Source of the DNA: Sphingopyxis sp. H073
GTDB lineage: Bacteria; Pseudomonadota; Alphaproteobacteria; Sphingomonadales; Sphingomonadaceae
Reading direction: 5' to 3'
Assembly: GCF_001468395.1 (NCBI RefSeq)
Contig: NZ_LNSG01000007.1
Coordinates: forward strand, 178,257 to 242,256
DNA length: 64,000 bases
Part shown: positions 53,586-62,908 of the stretch, one piece after another
How the letters are laid out: the number at the start of each line of letters is the position of its first letter
Numbering within the stretch: the first letter of the stretch is position 1
Program-made: the position numbers and the translations under genes
The notes under the pieces: model-generated
Database searches by the model: none
What the model was told of the DNA's origin: nothing
Seen by the model: only the letters and a program-made list of their open reading frames with translations

Positions 53586-54746
53586 CTACATCGTCGGTGA
53601 GGGAAGCCTCGCGACGATGGCGACGAGCTGCGCCTGGCTGGTCACGCCGGTCTTGCGGAAGATACCCTTCAGCAGGAAGCGGACGGCGTTGAGGCTGACG
53701 GCGCGGAACGCGGCATAGTCCTGCAGGCTCTGTCCGCCCGCGAGCGCGACGGCAAGGCGGGCCTCGGCCGGGGTCAGGCCGAACCACTGGGCGACGCGGT
53801 CGATCTCGACCACCGGGGTTTCACCCGGCGCACTGCCCAGCGTGACGATGAGCGAGGCGCCGAGGTCGGTGCCCCCGATCCGTTTGGCCGATTGCCGCGA
53901 GATGCGTGCGACGAGGACGGGGCATTCGGTGCCCTTCGCGTTCGTCGTCTGAAAGGCGAGGCCGGCCGGACCGGGGCTTTTGGCGAGGTCGAGGAGCCGT
54001 TTCTGGCTCGCGGGCTGGGTCAAGGCAAAGCGGCCGTCGGTCCGGCGGATGAAGCCGGCGCGCTCATATCGGTCGGCACGGCTGTTCGCGGCGAGGATGT
54101 TGAGCTGATCGTCGAGGCTGAAGATCGCGAAGGGCGCGGCGTCGGCGGCGGCGCGCGCCGCGCCTGCAGCGAGTTCGAGCGTCGCGAGGCGGTCGCTGAT
54201 CCGCATCGCGCGCTGGATATGCGGCGCGAGGACACGCAGTCCCCGCTTCAGCTTCTCGGCGTCGCGGTCGCCGGGGCCCGGCAGCATCAGTCCCAGTCGC
54301 TCGCCCCCGCGCCGGTCGAGCAGCACGCCGACGAGCCGGTCGATGCCATAGGGCGCAAGGAAGTTCCGGAAGAATTCGGATTCGTAGAATTCCTCGCGGG
54401 TCATGATGTCATAGCTGTCGACGACACTGCCGTTGGCATAGCGCATCAGCTTGCGCGACCAGGGGTGGCTTCCGGCATAGACGGCGGAATAGATTTCCTG
54501 AATCCCCGCAGCGAGGCCCGTCGCGGCGACAAAACGCGCGCGCGGCGGATTGCTGCTTTCCCAAAGGATGAAGGCGGCTTCCCAACTCAGGGGACAAAGC
54601 GCGCCGGTGATGCGCGCGAGGGTGTCGTTCCAGCTTTCGGGATGAAGCACCGAATCGTAGATGTCGCCGATCAGCGCATTCAGCACCTCCCATTCGGCCG
54701 GCGCATTATGGTCGGGAGGAAAGGTCGGAACGGGATCGGTCGGCAT
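53586..54746 (-). CDS. LuxR-type transcriptional regulator
   Basis: 386 residues from the ATG at 54746, which follows GGGGAAG closely. The last ~65 residues form a degenerate LuxR-like helix-turn-helix (FGLTPAEARLAVALAGGQSL, AVSLNAVRFLLKGIFRKTG VTSQAQLVAIV). The N-terminal ~220 residues and a PAS-like middle (FAIFSLDDQLNILAANSRAD) act as the sensor. It is not an acyl-homoserine-lactone receptor by sequence. A 20-bp dyad lies 47 bp upstream of the start. The adjacent PEP-CTERM gene, read from the same strand, is a possible target. Confidence 0.82.
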   Translation of the reverse strand: MPTDPVPTFPPDHNAPAEWEVLNALIGDIYDSVLHPESWNDTLARITGALCPLSWEAAFILWESSNPPRARFVAATGLAAGIQEIYSAVYAGSHPWSRKLMRYANGSVVDSYDIMTREEFYESEFFRNFLAPYGIDRLVGVLLDRRGGERLGLMLPGPGDRDAEKLKRGLRVLAPHIQRAMRISDRLATLELAAGAARAAADAAPFAIFSLDDQLNILAANSRADRYERAGFIRRTDGRFALTQPASQKRLLDLAKSPGPAGLAFQTTNAKGTECPVLVARISRQSAKRIGGTDLGASLIVTLGSAPGETPVVEIDRVAQWFGLTPAEARLAVALAGGQSLQDYAAFRAVSLNAVRFLLKGIFRKTGVTSQAQLVAIVARLPSPTM

Positions 54747-54793
54747 GCGCTTCCCCGGCTGCGAAATCCCTTGATAGAGCAAAAATTCGCCCA

Positions 54794-54813
54794 CGCTACC
54801 CATGTGGGTAGCG
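54794..54813. promoter_or_regulatory. 20-bp dyad upstream of the LuxR-type gene
   Basis: CGCTACCCATGTGGGTAGCG has perfect 9-bp half-sites around TG, the size of a lux-box-like operator. A shorter relative, CCCACTGGTGGG, lies at 54850-54861. It sits 48-67 bp before the start codon, where autoregulation would occur. The binding protein is inferred. Confidence 0.5.
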
Positions 54814-54886
54814 AAACTGTCGCGCGAATCGGGCAGAGAGGGGCTGCGACCCACTGGTGGGATGTTCGCAGGATCGTCCCGCTTCT

Positions 54887-54921
54887 AGAAGCCCGCCGGA
54901 TTTCCGACGGGCTTCTTTTTT
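54887..54921 (+). terminator. Plus-strand terminator without an obvious upstream gene
   Basis: AGAAGCCCGCCGGA and TCCGACGGGCTTCT form a near-perfect 14-bp stem followed by TTTTT. Both neighbours (LuxR-type gene and pyrX) are on the minus strand, so the plus-strand RNA it would end is not annotated. Confidence 0.7.
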
Positions 54922-54956
54922 GTGCCCGGCCAGTCGGTTGGGCCCGGCGGGAGGGC

Positions 54957-54990
54957 AAAAAAGAAAAGGCGGCCGGGGACGGCCGCCTTT
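54957..54990 (-). terminator. Terminator of the pyrB-pyrX unit
   Basis: On the minus strand, GGCGGCC-GTCCCC-GGCCGCC is followed by a T-rich run (TTTTCTTTTTT), about 130 bp after the pyrX stop. Confidence 0.7.
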
Positions 54991-55121
54991 GAGTGGTGAA
55001 TGGACTGTCATCCATTCGGGTCGCAAATCGACATATAAGGGGATTCGAAAGCGAGTCCTGTGAAATATTGTTGCTGTCCTGATACGGGACGCGCACGCTT
55101 CGACGCGTTAATCGGTCGTCG

Positions 55122-56336
55122 CTACCTGATGCGCTGCCCGCCCTTCCACAGCATCGTCGCGCGCCCCTGAACCGGCATACCGTCGAACGGCGTGTTGCCG
55201 GCCCAGGCCGCCATCTTTTTCGCATCGACCTGCCAAGGCGTGCCCTCGTCGATCAGGATGAGGTCGGCCTCCAGTCCGGGCTCGATGCGGCCGGCTTCGA
55301 GGCCGAGCAGCTTTGCGGGGTTCGCGGCGAGCAGGTCGAAGAGGCGCGCCGCGCTGATATGGCCGTCGCGGACGAGCTGAAGGCCCATCGCCAGCAAAGT
55401 CTCGGCGCCCGCCATGCCGGGCTGCGCCTCGGCGAAGGGGAGGCGCTTGTCCTCGGGACCGCGCGGATCGTGGCCCGATGTCAGCACGTCGATCGTGCCG
55501 TCGGCGATGGCGGAGAGGCAGGCGTGGCGGTCGTCCTCGCTGCGCAGGGGTGGCGAGAGGCGGGCGAAGGTCCGGAAATCGCCGATCGCGGTATCGGAGA
55601 GGAAGAGATGGGCCGGCGTGATGCCGCAGGTGACCGGCAGGCCCTTTGCCTTGGCGCCGCGGATCAGGTCGAGCCCGCGCGCGGTGGTGACCTGGCGGAA
55701 GTGGATCGGGGCGCCGGTTTCCTCCACGAGGCAAAGGTCGCGCGCGATCGCCATCGCTTCGGCGATCGCGGGAGCCGAGGCGAGGCCGAGTCGGGTCGCC
55801 ATTTCGCCGTCGGTGGCGACGGCGCCCGCCGTCAGCCCCTCGTCCTCGGCGTGGGCGATGACCGTAAGGCCGAGCGAGGCGGCATAGGCAAGGACGCGGC
55901 GCATCACGCCGGCATCGGCGATGCGGGCGCGGCCGGTGGCGACGGCGCGCGCGCCCGCCTGTTTCATCAGGCCGATCTCGGCGAGTTCCCTGCCTGCGAG
56001 GCCTTTGGTGGCGGCGGCGAGCGGGTGAACCCAGAGGTCGGGCTTGCCACCTTTGGCGGCCCGCTCGACGAGCCCGGCGCCGTCGAGCGGGCCGCTGTCG
56101 GGCATCAGCGCCGCGCGGGTGATGCCGCCGAAATGGAAGGCGGGCTTGTCGGTCGCGAAGACGCCGAGGTCGATGATGCCGGGCGCGAGCCACTGCCCGC
56201 GCGCATCGACGGTTTCGGCGCCGCCGGGCGTTTCCAAAGGGTTCAGGGCGGCAATGCGGCCGCGCTCGACGAGCAGGCGTACCGGGTCGCCGCCGAGCAG
56301 GCGCGCGTTCGCGATCAGCAGCGGGGTCAGTTCCAT
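55122..56336 (-). CDS. pyrX: Inactive dihydroorotase-like protein (PyrC'/PyrX)
   Basis: 404 residues from the ATG at 56336, overlapping pyrB by 10 bp. It has the dihydroorotase fold ([55 protein letters not shown]), but the zinc-binding HxH that should follow PGxxDL is missing (DLGVFATD). That loss is the mark of the PyrC' or PyrX subunits, which are non-catalytic and stabilise aspartate transcarbamoylase in Pseudomonas and relatives. An active dihydroorotase must be encoded elsewhere. Many pipelines will simply call it pyrC. Confidence 0.85.
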   Translation of the reverse strand: MELTPLLIANARLLGGDPVRLLVERGRIAALNPLETPGGAETVDARGQWLAPGIIDLGVFATDKPAFHFGGITRAALMPDSGPLDGAGLVERAAKGGKPDLWVHPLAAATKGLAGRELAEIGLMKQAGARAVATGRARIADAGVMRRVLAYAASLGLTVIAHAEDEGLTAGAVATDGEMATRLGLASAPAIAEAMAIARDLCLVEETGAPIHFRQVTTARGLDLIRGAKAKGLPVTCGITPAHLFLSDTAIGDFRTFARLSPPLRSEDDRHACLSAIADGTIDVLTSGHDPRGPEDKRLPFAEAQPGMAGAETLLAMGLQLVRDGHISAARLFDLLAANPAKLLGLEAGRIEPGLEADLILIDEGTPWQVDAKKMAAWAGNTPFDGMPVQGRATMLWKGGQRIR

Positions 56337-57322
56337 CCCGGTACCCCCCGCTTGCGGCGCGTCAATATGTCGAGGCACGCCATGCGCACCGCGACGCCCA
56401 TTTCGACCTGCTCGGTGATCGTCGATCGGGTGGGGTGATCGGCGACGCTGCTGTCGATCTCGACCCCGCGGTTCATCGGGCCGGGGTGCATGACGATGGC
56501 TTGGGGCTTCGCCTTTTCGAGGCGCTTTGGCGTCAGGCCGTAGAGCGCGTGATATTCGCGGGCGCTGGGCAGATAGGCGCCGTCCATGCGTTCGTTCTGG
56601 AGGCGGAGCATCATCACGACGTCGGCATCCTTCAGCCCTTCGTCCATGTCGGTGAAGGTGGTGACGTGCATCCGCTCCATCGCGGGCGGGGTCAGCGTCG
56701 GCGGCGCGACGATGCGCACCTCGTTGCCGAGCAGCGTGAGCGCGAGGATGTTCGAGCGCGCGACGCGGCTGTGCAGCACATCGCCGCAGATCGCGATCGT
56801 CAGCCCTTCGACCTTGCCGAGGCGGCGGCGAATGGTGAGCGCATCGAGCAGCGCCTGCGTCGGATGCTCGTGACGGCCGTCGCCCGCGTTGAGCACGGGG
56901 CAGTCGACCTTGTCGGCGATGAGTTGCACCGCGCCCGAGCTCTGGTGACGGATCACCATCGCGTCGGCGCGCATCGCGTTCAATGTCATCGCGGTGTCGA
57001 TCAGCGTCTCGCCCTTCTTCACGCTCGACTGCGCGGCGTGCATGTTGACGACGTCGGCGCCGAGGCGTTTCCCCGCGATCTCGAACGACAGCAAAGTGCG
57101 GGTCGAATTCTCGAAAAAGGCGTTGATGATCGTGAGACCCGCAAGCCGGTCGTCGTGCTTGGCGGCGCCGCTGCGGTTCATCTCGACCCACTCTTCGGCG
57201 GCGTCGAGAACGTAGGAAATTTCCCACGGGGCGAGCTGGGCGATGCCGATCAGGTGGCGATGGCGAAAGGCATCGCCGCCGGGCGGATAGTCGCTGGCGG
57301 GTCGGGTGGTTGCGCTTGTCAT
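56327..57322 (-). CDS. pyrB: Aspartate carbamoyltransferase catalytic subunit
   Basis: 331 residues from the ATG at 57322. It makes carbamoyl-aspartate in pyrimidine synthesis. [20 protein letters not shown] and the loop SSVKKGETL bind carbamoyl phosphate; [26 protein letters not shown] and [12 protein letters not shown] complete the site. It overlaps pyrX, with which it probably forms a dodecamer. A solo palindrome end (57367-57399) lies just upstream. Confidence 0.96.
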   Translation of the reverse strand: MTSATTRPASDYPPGGDAFRHRHLIGIAQLAPWEISYVLDAAEEWVEMNRSGAAKHDDRLAGLTIINAFFENSTRTLLSFEIAGKRLGADVVNMHAAQSSVKKGETLIDTAMTLNAMRADAMVIRHQSSGAVQLIADKVDCPVLNAGDGRHEHPTQALLDALTIRRRLGKVEGLTIAICGDVLHSRVARSNILALTLLGNEVRIVAPPTLTPPAMERMHVTTFTDMDEGLKDADVVMMLRLQNERMDGAYLPSAREYHALYGLTPKRLEKAKPQAIVMHPGPMNRGVEIDSSVADHPTRSTITEQVEMGVAVRMACLDILTRRKRGVPGWN

Positions 57323-57366
57323 TAAAGCCGAGCGTTTAGGGTCGAGATGCGAAAATCGCAAGTCAT

Positions 57367-57399
57367 GATCCTCCCCATCGCTGCGCGACAGGGAGGATC
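57367..57399. repeat. Solo end of the palindromic element family
   Basis: GATCCTCCCCATCGC and GCGACAGGGAGGATC meet as one imperfect palindrome of 33 bp between pyrB and ruvX. It matches the outer ends of elements A, B and D but has no inner arms. Confidence 0.7.
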
Positions 57400-57859
57400 A
57401 TCTGGTCAGCGCATCGATCGCGCCCTGCAGGATGAAGGCGGCGGCGGCGCTGTCGACGCGCTCCGCCCTTTTTGCCCGGCTGACGTCGGCGGCGATCATC
57501 GCGCGCTCGACCGCGGCGGTCGACCAACGTTCGTCCCAGAGGAGGATCGGGAGGCCGAGCGGCAGCAGGTTGCGCGCAAAGGCACGCGTGCTTTGCGTGC
57601 GGGGGCTGTCGGTGCCGTCCATGTTGAGCGGCAGCCCGACGACGAGGCCGACGACCGACTGCGCGGCGAAGACCGCTTTCAGCGCTTCGAGGTCGGCGGA
57701 GAATTTCTTGCGGATGATCGTCTTGTCGGGGGTCGCGAAGGACCAGCCGGCATCGCAGAGCGCGACGCCGATCGTCTTGGTGCCGACATCGAGGCCCGCG
57801 AGGCGGCCGCCGGCGGGAAGCGCGGCGGCGAAGTCAGGGGCGGCGGTGGTGATCATCAT
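57398..57859 (-). CDS. ruvX: Putative Holliday junction resolvase-like protein RuvX/YqgF
   Basis: 153 residues. It has the RNase H-like YqgF fold: [17 protein letters not shown] carries the first acidic residue, [17 protein letters not shown] the second region, [12 protein letters not shown] and [14 protein letters not shown] the last acids. YqgF proteins take part in 16S rRNA 5' processing and are proposed resolvases. A repeat pair lies just past its start. Confidence 0.93.
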   Translation of the reverse strand: MMITTAAPDFAAALPAGGRLAGLDVGTKTIGVALCDAGWSFATPDKTIIRKKFSADLEALKAVFAAQSVVGLVVGLPLNMDGTDSPRTQSTRAFARNLLPLGLPILLWDERWSTAAVERAMIAADVSRAKRAERVDSAAAAFILQGAIDALTR

Positions 57860-57879
57860 CTGCGTCTATCCCCTATTTT

Positions 57880-57963
57880 CGTCATGCTGAACTTGTTTCA
57901 GCATCCGTGGCCCAAGGTCACGAGGTCGGGCCATGGATCCCGGATCAAGTCCGGGATGACGAG
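57880..57963. repeat. REP-like repeat (ACTTGATCCGG family), second copy
   Basis: ATGCTGAACTTGTTTCAGCAT faces CCCGGATCAAGTCCGGG across about 35 bp, with outer CGTCAT/ATGACG. The DUF3089 gene ends inside it: its TGA (57945-57947) is the TGA of ACTTGATCC. Confidence 0.8.
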
Positions 57964-59252
57964 GTCTGAGGGGTGGCCATTTTGGGTGTTGGCGTCGGTG
58001 CGGCCGGCACCGCAACCGGCGCGGCGGGCGGCGGAACGGGCGAGGGCTTGCCCTCGTAGGCCGCGAGGCGGCGCAGTACGTCGGCGCGGACGTTCGCCCA
58101 GAAAAGGGTGATGTCGAAGACGTGATAATTATTGCCCGGCAATACATAGCTCGGCGCGTAATTCTGCGCCGCTTCGGCATCGCCGATCAGCAGAAAGCCG
58201 CGGTCGTCGTCGCACTTCGCGCCGACCTTTTTCGCGATCAGCGTTCCGGCCTTGAAGCCTTCGTTGGGTTTCAGCGTGCCGATATTGGCATCGGGGCCGG
58301 CGGCGGTGTCGGGGATGCCGGTCAGCGGATTGGTGCAGAGCATCCGTGTACCCGCGCGCGGGCGGCCGTCGAAGCCGATCGTGCCGTCATAGGCGCCGAT
58401 CACCATCGAGGTGTCGGCAGGTTCGGCGAAGCTCGCCCACGAAAGGATACAGCCTTTTTCTTGCGGCGTCTCGCACGCGGGCAGGCCGAGCGCCGCCATG
58501 TCGGTGTCGCGGCTGATCGGCCAACCGATCACATAAGCCGCGACGATGCGCTTCGCGAGCGGGGTGCCCGCGATCCGGTTCCTCAGCAGCGTTGTCAGGT
58601 GGAGCGCGCCCTGGCTGTGGCCAGCGAGGATGATCGGCTTGTTCTTCGGGGTCGCGGCGAGGAAGGCGTCGAACGCCTGTTCGACGTCGCGATAGGCGGC
58701 ATCGATCGCCTTGCCCGCGGTGACGCGGTCGGTCGCGAGGAAGGCTCCGAGCGTCGCCTGCCGGTAACGCGGCGCCCACACCTCGCCCGCGTCGCCGAAC
58801 GCGCTCGCCATGCCCTGCATAAAGAGGGTCGCGCGGTAATTGGCGTCGGCGTCGTCGAGCGGGGCGTTCCAGCTCGCCTTGCTGTAATAACTGGTCGGGT
58901 GGACGAAGAAGATCGCGGCGTCGCCCTTGGCCGGTTCGGCGTTGGCGGCGGTGGCTTCGGCGGCCTTGACCGATCCGACCAGCTTGCCGTCCTCCGCCTT
59001 GGCCGCGATCGCTTCCTTCTGGCCTTCGACCGGCGGGCGCCAATCGGCGGGATCGTCCGCGAGACCCGGACGCGCAAACCACATCGCCGGATCGTCATAG
59101 GCGTTGGGCGCGGCCGCCGCTTGTTCGACGAACTGCGTGCTCGGCACAAAGGCGACGCGGCCGAACCAGCCCGGATTGAGCTGATAGGCGACGCCGAAGC
59201 CGAAGATGACGAGAATGATCGCGGCAATAAGGTAGAGGAATTTGCGGGCCAT
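57945..59252 (-). CDS. DUF3089 alpha/beta-hydrolase, membrane-anchored
   Basis: 435 residues. One N-terminal helix (FLYLIAAIILVIFGFGVAY) anchors a periplasmic DUF3089 domain: IFFVHPTSYYSKASWNAPL, the nucleophile elbow AGHSQGALHL (Ser about 211), and FDITLFWANVRADV near the end. A Pro/Ala-rich tail closes the protein, and its last residues (MATPQTSSSRT) run into the repeat at 57880-57963. The substrate is unknown; an esterase or lipase role is likely. Confidence 0.85.
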   Translation of the reverse strand: MARKFLYLIAAIILVIFGFGVAYQLNPGWFGRVAFVPSTQFVEQAAAAPNAYDDPAMWFARPGLADDPADWRPPVEGQKEAIAAKAEDGKLVGSVKAAEATAANAEPAKGDAAIFFVHPTSYYSKASWNAPLDDADANYRATLFMQGMASAFGDAGEVWAPRYRQATLGAFLATDRVTAGKAIDAAYRDVEQAFDAFLAATPKNKPIILAGHSQGALHLTTLLRNRIAGTPLAKRIVAAYVIGWPISRDTDMAALGLPACETPQEKGCILSWASFAEPADTSMVIGAYDGTIGFDGRPRAGTRMLCTNPLTGIPDTAAGPDANIGTLKPNEGFKAGTLIAKKVGAKCDDDRGFLLIGDAEAAQNYAPSYVLPGNNYHVFDITLFWANVRADVLRRLAAYEGKPSPVPPPAAPVAVPAAPTPTPKMATPQTSSSRT

Positions 59253-59351
59253 CGGGGCTCCAGTGGGGGAGAGGATTTTCAGGCTCTCTAGCCGGTCATG
59301 ACAAACCCTTCAAATGGCGCGTGATGCGATCGTCGCTGCCCCGTCACCCCT

Positions 59352-59381
59352 CGCAACGCCAGCGGTCGCGCTGGCGTTGCG
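59352..59381. other. Perfect 13-bp hairpin in the DUF3089-gatC gap
   Basis: CGCAACGCCAGCG and CGCTGGCGTTGCG surround GTCG. No T-run follows, so a terminator is not indicated. It lies about 107 bp before gatC; it may be an mRNA leader structure or a repeat of a family not otherwise seen here. Confidence 0.5.
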
Positions 59382-59487
59382 CGCCGTCTGCGACTCCCTC
59401 ACGAGTTCGTTGCAGGAAGGATCAGGATGGTTGAAGCGGACGGGGGAGGATGCTAGCGGCGCAACTTCTCCCGATAAGGCAAGATGA

Positions 59488-59790
59488 ATGGCAATCGATC
59501 AGGCAACAGTCAGGAAAATAGCGTCGCTGGCGCGCATCGCGATCAGCGATGCCGAAGCCGCCGCGATGGAGGGCGAACTCAACGGCATTTTGGGCTGGGT
59601 CGAACAACTCGGCGAGGTCGATGTGACCGGGGTCGAGCCGATGACCGCGGTGATCCCGAACAAGCTGCGGCTGCGCGACGATGTCGTCGACGCCGACCCG
59701 CTGACCGGCGGCAACCGCCGCGACGATATTCTCGCCAATGCGCCCGCGCCGCAGCACGGCTTTTTCGGCGTTCCCAAGGTGATCGAATAA
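59488..59790 (+). CDS. gatC: Aspartyl/glutamyl-tRNA amidotransferase subunit C
   Basis: 100 residues, full length. GatC holds GatA and GatB together in the complex that turns Glu-tRNA-Gln (and Asp-tRNA-Asn) into Gln- or Asn-t[35 protein letters not shown] and LRDDVV are family landmarks. Its stop shares one base with the gatA start (TAATG). Confidence 0.96.
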   Translation: MAIDQATVRKIASLARIAISDAEAAAMEGELNGILGWVEQLGEVDVTGVEPMTAVIPNKLRLRDDVVDADPLTGGNRRDDILANAPAPQHGFFGVPKVIE

Positions 59791-61271
59791 TGACCGAGCT
59801 TACCAATCTGACCGTCGCGCAGATCCGCGACGGCCACCGCGCGGGCGATTTCAGCGCCGTCGAGGTCGCCGAGGCGTTCAACGCCAATGTCGCGGGCGCG
59901 AAGGCGCTGAATGCGTTTATCGTCGAGACGCCCGAGCATGCGATTGCGGCGGCGAAGGCGGCCGATGCCGACCGTTCGGCGGGGACGCTGAAGCCGCTAT
60001 CGGGCGTGCCGATCGGGATGAAGGACCTGTTCTGCACCAATGGCGTGCAGACGACCGCCGCGAGCCATATGCTCGAAGGTTTCGTGCCGCGCTATGAATC
60101 GACCGTCAGCCAGAAATTGTGGGACGCGGGCGCGGGGATGCTGGGCAAGCTGAACCTCGACCAGTTTGCGATGGGGTCGTCGAACGAGACGAGCTATTTC
60201 GGCAATGTGATCTCGCCGTGGCGGCGCAAGGATGGCGGCAATGCCGCGCTCGCGCCGGGCGGATCGTCGGGCGGCAGTTCGTCGGCGATCGCGGCGCGGC
60301 TGTGCCCCGCGGCGACGGGGACCGACACCGGCGGCTCGATCCGCCAGCCCGCGGCCTTCACCGGCATTTCGGGGATCAAACCGACCTATGGCCGCTGCTC
60401 GCGCTGGGGCATCGTCGCCTTCGCAAGCTCGCTCGACCAGGCGGGGCCGATGGCGCGCGACGTGCGCGACTGCGCGATCATGCTCGAGAATATGGCGGGC
60501 TTCGATCCCAAGGACGCGACGAGCCTCGATATGGCTGTGCCCAATTGGGAAGCGGCTTTGTCGAGTGATCTCAAGGGCAAGACGGTCGGTATTCCCAGGG
60601 AATATCGCCTCGACGGCATCGATCCCGACATCGACGCGATGTGGGATGCGGGCATCGCGATGCTGAAGGATGCGGGGGCCGAGGTCGTCGAGATCAGCCT
60701 GCCGCACACCAAATATGCGCTGCCGGCCTATTACATCATCGCGCCCGCCGAGGCGTCGTCGAACCTCGCGCGCTATGACGGCGTGCGTTACGGGCTCCGC
60801 GACCTGCCGCAGGGGGCGGGGCTGCAGGACATGTACGCCGCGACGCGCGCCGACGGCTTCGGGCCCGAGGTCAAGCGCCGCATCATGATCGGCACTTATG
60901 TGCTGTCGGCGGGCTTCTATGACGCGTACTACACGCAGGCGCAGAAGGTGCGGACGCTGATCGCGCGCGATTTCGAACAGGCTTTTGCAAGCTGCGACGT
61001 GATCCTCGCCCCGACCGCGCCGTCGGCGGCGTTCGGTCTCGGCGAAAAGACGTCCGACCCGCTGGCGATGTATTTGAACGACGTGTTCGCGGTGCCCGCG
61101 AGCCTCGCCGGGCTGCCCGCAATGTCGGTCCCCGCGGCGCTGAACCGCGAGGGGCTGCCGCTGGGCTTGCAGATCATCGGCAAGGCGTTCGACGAGCAGG
61201 GCGTGCTGAATGCCGGGCTAGCGATTGAAGAGCGGGCGGGCTTTACCGCCCGCGCCGACAAGTGGTGGTAG
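59790..61271 (+). CDS. gatA: Aspartyl/glutamyl-tRNA amidotransferase subunit A
   Basis: 493 residues from the ATG at 59790. GatA releases ammonia from glutamine. The amidase signature is complete: the catalytic Lys in [12 protein letters not shown], the cis-Ser in [20 protein letters not shown] and the nucleophile Ser in [15 protein letters not shown] hairpin pair separates it from gatB. Confidence 0.97.
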   Translation: MTELTNLTVAQIRDGHRAGDFSAVEVAEAFNANVAGAKALNAFIVETPEHAIAAAKAADADRSAGTLKPLSGVPIGMKDLFCTNGVQTTAASHMLEGFVPRYESTVSQKLWDAGAGMLGKLNLDQFAMGSSNETSYFGNVISPWRRKDGGNAALAPGGSSGGSSSAIAARLCPAATGTDTGGSIRQPAAFTGISGIKPTYGRCSRWGIVAFASSLDQAGPMARDVRDCAIMLENMAGFDPKDATSLDMAVPNWEAALSSDLKGKTVGIPREYRLDGIDPDIDAMWDAGIAMLKDAGAEVVEISLPHTKYALPAYYIIAPAEASSNLARYDGVRYGLRDLPQGAGLQDMYAATRADGFGPEVKRRIMIGTYVLSAGFYDAYYTQAQKVRTLIARDFEQAFASCDVILAPTAPSAAFGLGEKTSDPLAMYLNDVFAVPASLAGLPAMSVPAALNREGLPLGLQIIGKAFDEQGVLNAGLAIEERAGFTARADKWW

Positions 61272-61278
61272 CTGGGCC

Positions 61279-61364
61279 TGTGCCCCTGCGAAGGCAGGGG
61301 CCCATCTCCGGATGGTGCAAGGTTGAAGTGGCAGGTGATGGGTCCCTGCCTTCGCAGGGACACA
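61279..61364. repeat. Inverted pair of CCCTGCGAAGGCAGGG palindromes
   Basis: GCCCCTGCGAAGGCAGGGGC and GTCCCTGCCTTCGCAGGGAC stand head to head in the gatA-gatB gap, same family as 41625-41689. Confidence 0.8.
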
Positions 61365-61379
61365 CTGAGGATTTGAACG

Positions 61380-62846
61380 ATGTCTGATTATCGCATCAAG
61401 GGCGAAACCGGCGAGTGGGAGGTCGTGATCGGCCTTGAGGTCCATGCGCAGGTCACCTCCAACGCCAAGCTGTTTTCGGGCGCCGCAACGGCGTTCGGGG
61501 CCGAGCCGAACACGCAGGTGTCGCTGGTCGACGCCGCGATGCCCGGCATGCTGCCGGTGCCGAACCGCGAGTGCATCCGCCAGGCGGTGCGCACGGGGAT
61601 GGCAATCGAGGCGCAGATCAACAAATGGTCGCGGTTCGACCGCAAGAATTATTTCTACGCCGACCTGCCGCAGGGTTACCAGATTTCGCAGCTTTATCAT
61701 CCGCTTGTCGGAGAAGGTTCGTTGATGATCGAGGCGGACGAGAAGGCGGGAATTCCTGAGGCGAAGCGGATCGGGATCGAGCGTATCCATGTCGAGCAGG
61801 ACGCCGGCAAGCTGATGCACGACCAGCATCCGACGATGTCGTACGTCGACCTCAACCGCTCGGGCGTCGCGCTGATGGAGATCGTCTCGCGCCCCGACAT
61901 GCGCTCGCCCGCCGAAGCGGGGGCCTATGTTCGCAAGCTGCGCTCGATCCTGCGTTACGTCGGGTCGTGCGACGGCAATATGGAAGAAGGCTCGATGCGC
62001 GCCGACGTCAATGTCAGCGTGCGGCGGCCCGGCGACGAGTTCGGCACGCGCACCGAGACGAAGAATGTCAATTCGGTGCGCTTCGTGATGGCGGTGATCG
62101 AGGGCGAGGCGAAGCGCCAGGTCGCGCTGATCGAAAGTGGCGGCACGGTGGTGCAGGAAACGCGCCTCTACGATCCCGACCGCAATGAGACTCGGTCGAT
62201 GCGGTCGAAGGAAGACGCGCATGATTATCGCTATTTCCCCGATCCCGACCTGTTGCCGCTCGAACTTGACGATGCGTTTCTGGCGGAATGCCGCGAGTCC
62301 TTGCCCGAACTGCCCGACGCCAAGCGCGCGCGCTATCTGAGCGCGGGGATCTCGGCGTATAATGCCGACGTGCTGACCGCCGAGGTGGAGAGCGCGTTGT
62401 GGTTCGATGCGCTGCTCGAAACCGGCGCGAAGCCGGTCGCGGCCGCGAACTGGGTGACGAGCGAGCTGTTCGGCGCGCTCAACAGGCTCGGCAAGAGTTT
62501 CGAGGATTGCCCGGTCACGCCGGCGCAGGCGGGCGAACTGCTCGGTCTGGTCGCCGACGGCACGATTTCGGGCACGATCGCCAAGCAGGTGTTCGAGAAG
62601 ATGCTTGAAAGCGGCGACGGCGCCGCGGCGATCGTCGATCGCGAGGGCCTCAAGCAGACGAGCGACACCGGCGCGATCGAGGGCGAGATCGCCAAGGTGC
62701 TGGCCGCCAATGCCGACAAGGTCGAGCAGTACAAGGGCGGCAAGGAAGCGCTGTTCGGCTTCTTCGTCGGCCAGACGATGAAGGCGATGCAGGGCAAGGC
62801 GAACCCGCAGGTCGTCAACGAACTGCTGAAGAAGGCGCTGGGCTGA
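61380..62846 (+). CDS. gatB: Aspartyl/glutamyl-tRNA amidotransferase subunit B
   Basis: 488 residues. GatB binds the mischarged tRNA and carries out the kinase and transamidation steps. [43 protein letters not shown] and the helical tail ending in [14 protein letters not shown] are all in place. It completes gatCAB in canonical order. Confidence 0.97.
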   Translation: MSDYRIKGETGEWEVVIGLEVHAQVTSNAKLFSGAATAFGAEPNTQVSLVDAAMPGMLPVPNRECIRQAVRTGMAIEAQINKWSRFDRKNYFYADLPQGYQISQLYHPLVGEGSLMIEADEKAGIPEAKRIGIERIHVEQDAGKLMHDQHPTMSYVDLNRSGVALMEIVSRPDMRSPAEAGAYVRKLRSILRYVGSCDGNMEEGSMRADVNVSVRRPGDEFGTRTETKNVNSVRFVMAVIEGEAKRQVALIESGGTVVQETRLYDPDRNETRSMRSKEDAHDYRYFPDPDLLPLELDDAFLAECRESLPELPDAKRARYLSAGISAYNADVLTAEVESALWFDALLETGAKPVAAANWVTSELFGALNRLGKSFEDCPVTPAQAGELLGLVADGTISGTIAKQVFEKMLESGDGAAAIVDREGLKQTSDTGAIEGEIAKVLAANADKVEQYKGGKEALFGFFVGQTMKAMQGKANPQVVNELLKKALG

Positions 62847-62908
62847 CGAGATTGCTACGTTGCATTGCTCGGACTTGTTTATAGCGATGTTGGACTTCGC
62901 AACAGGGG

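Noticed and set aside
53586..54746. LuxR-type gene as an acyl-homoserine-lactone quorum receptor
   Set aside because: The N-terminal part lacks the autoinducer-binding signature and no luxI-like gene lies nearby.
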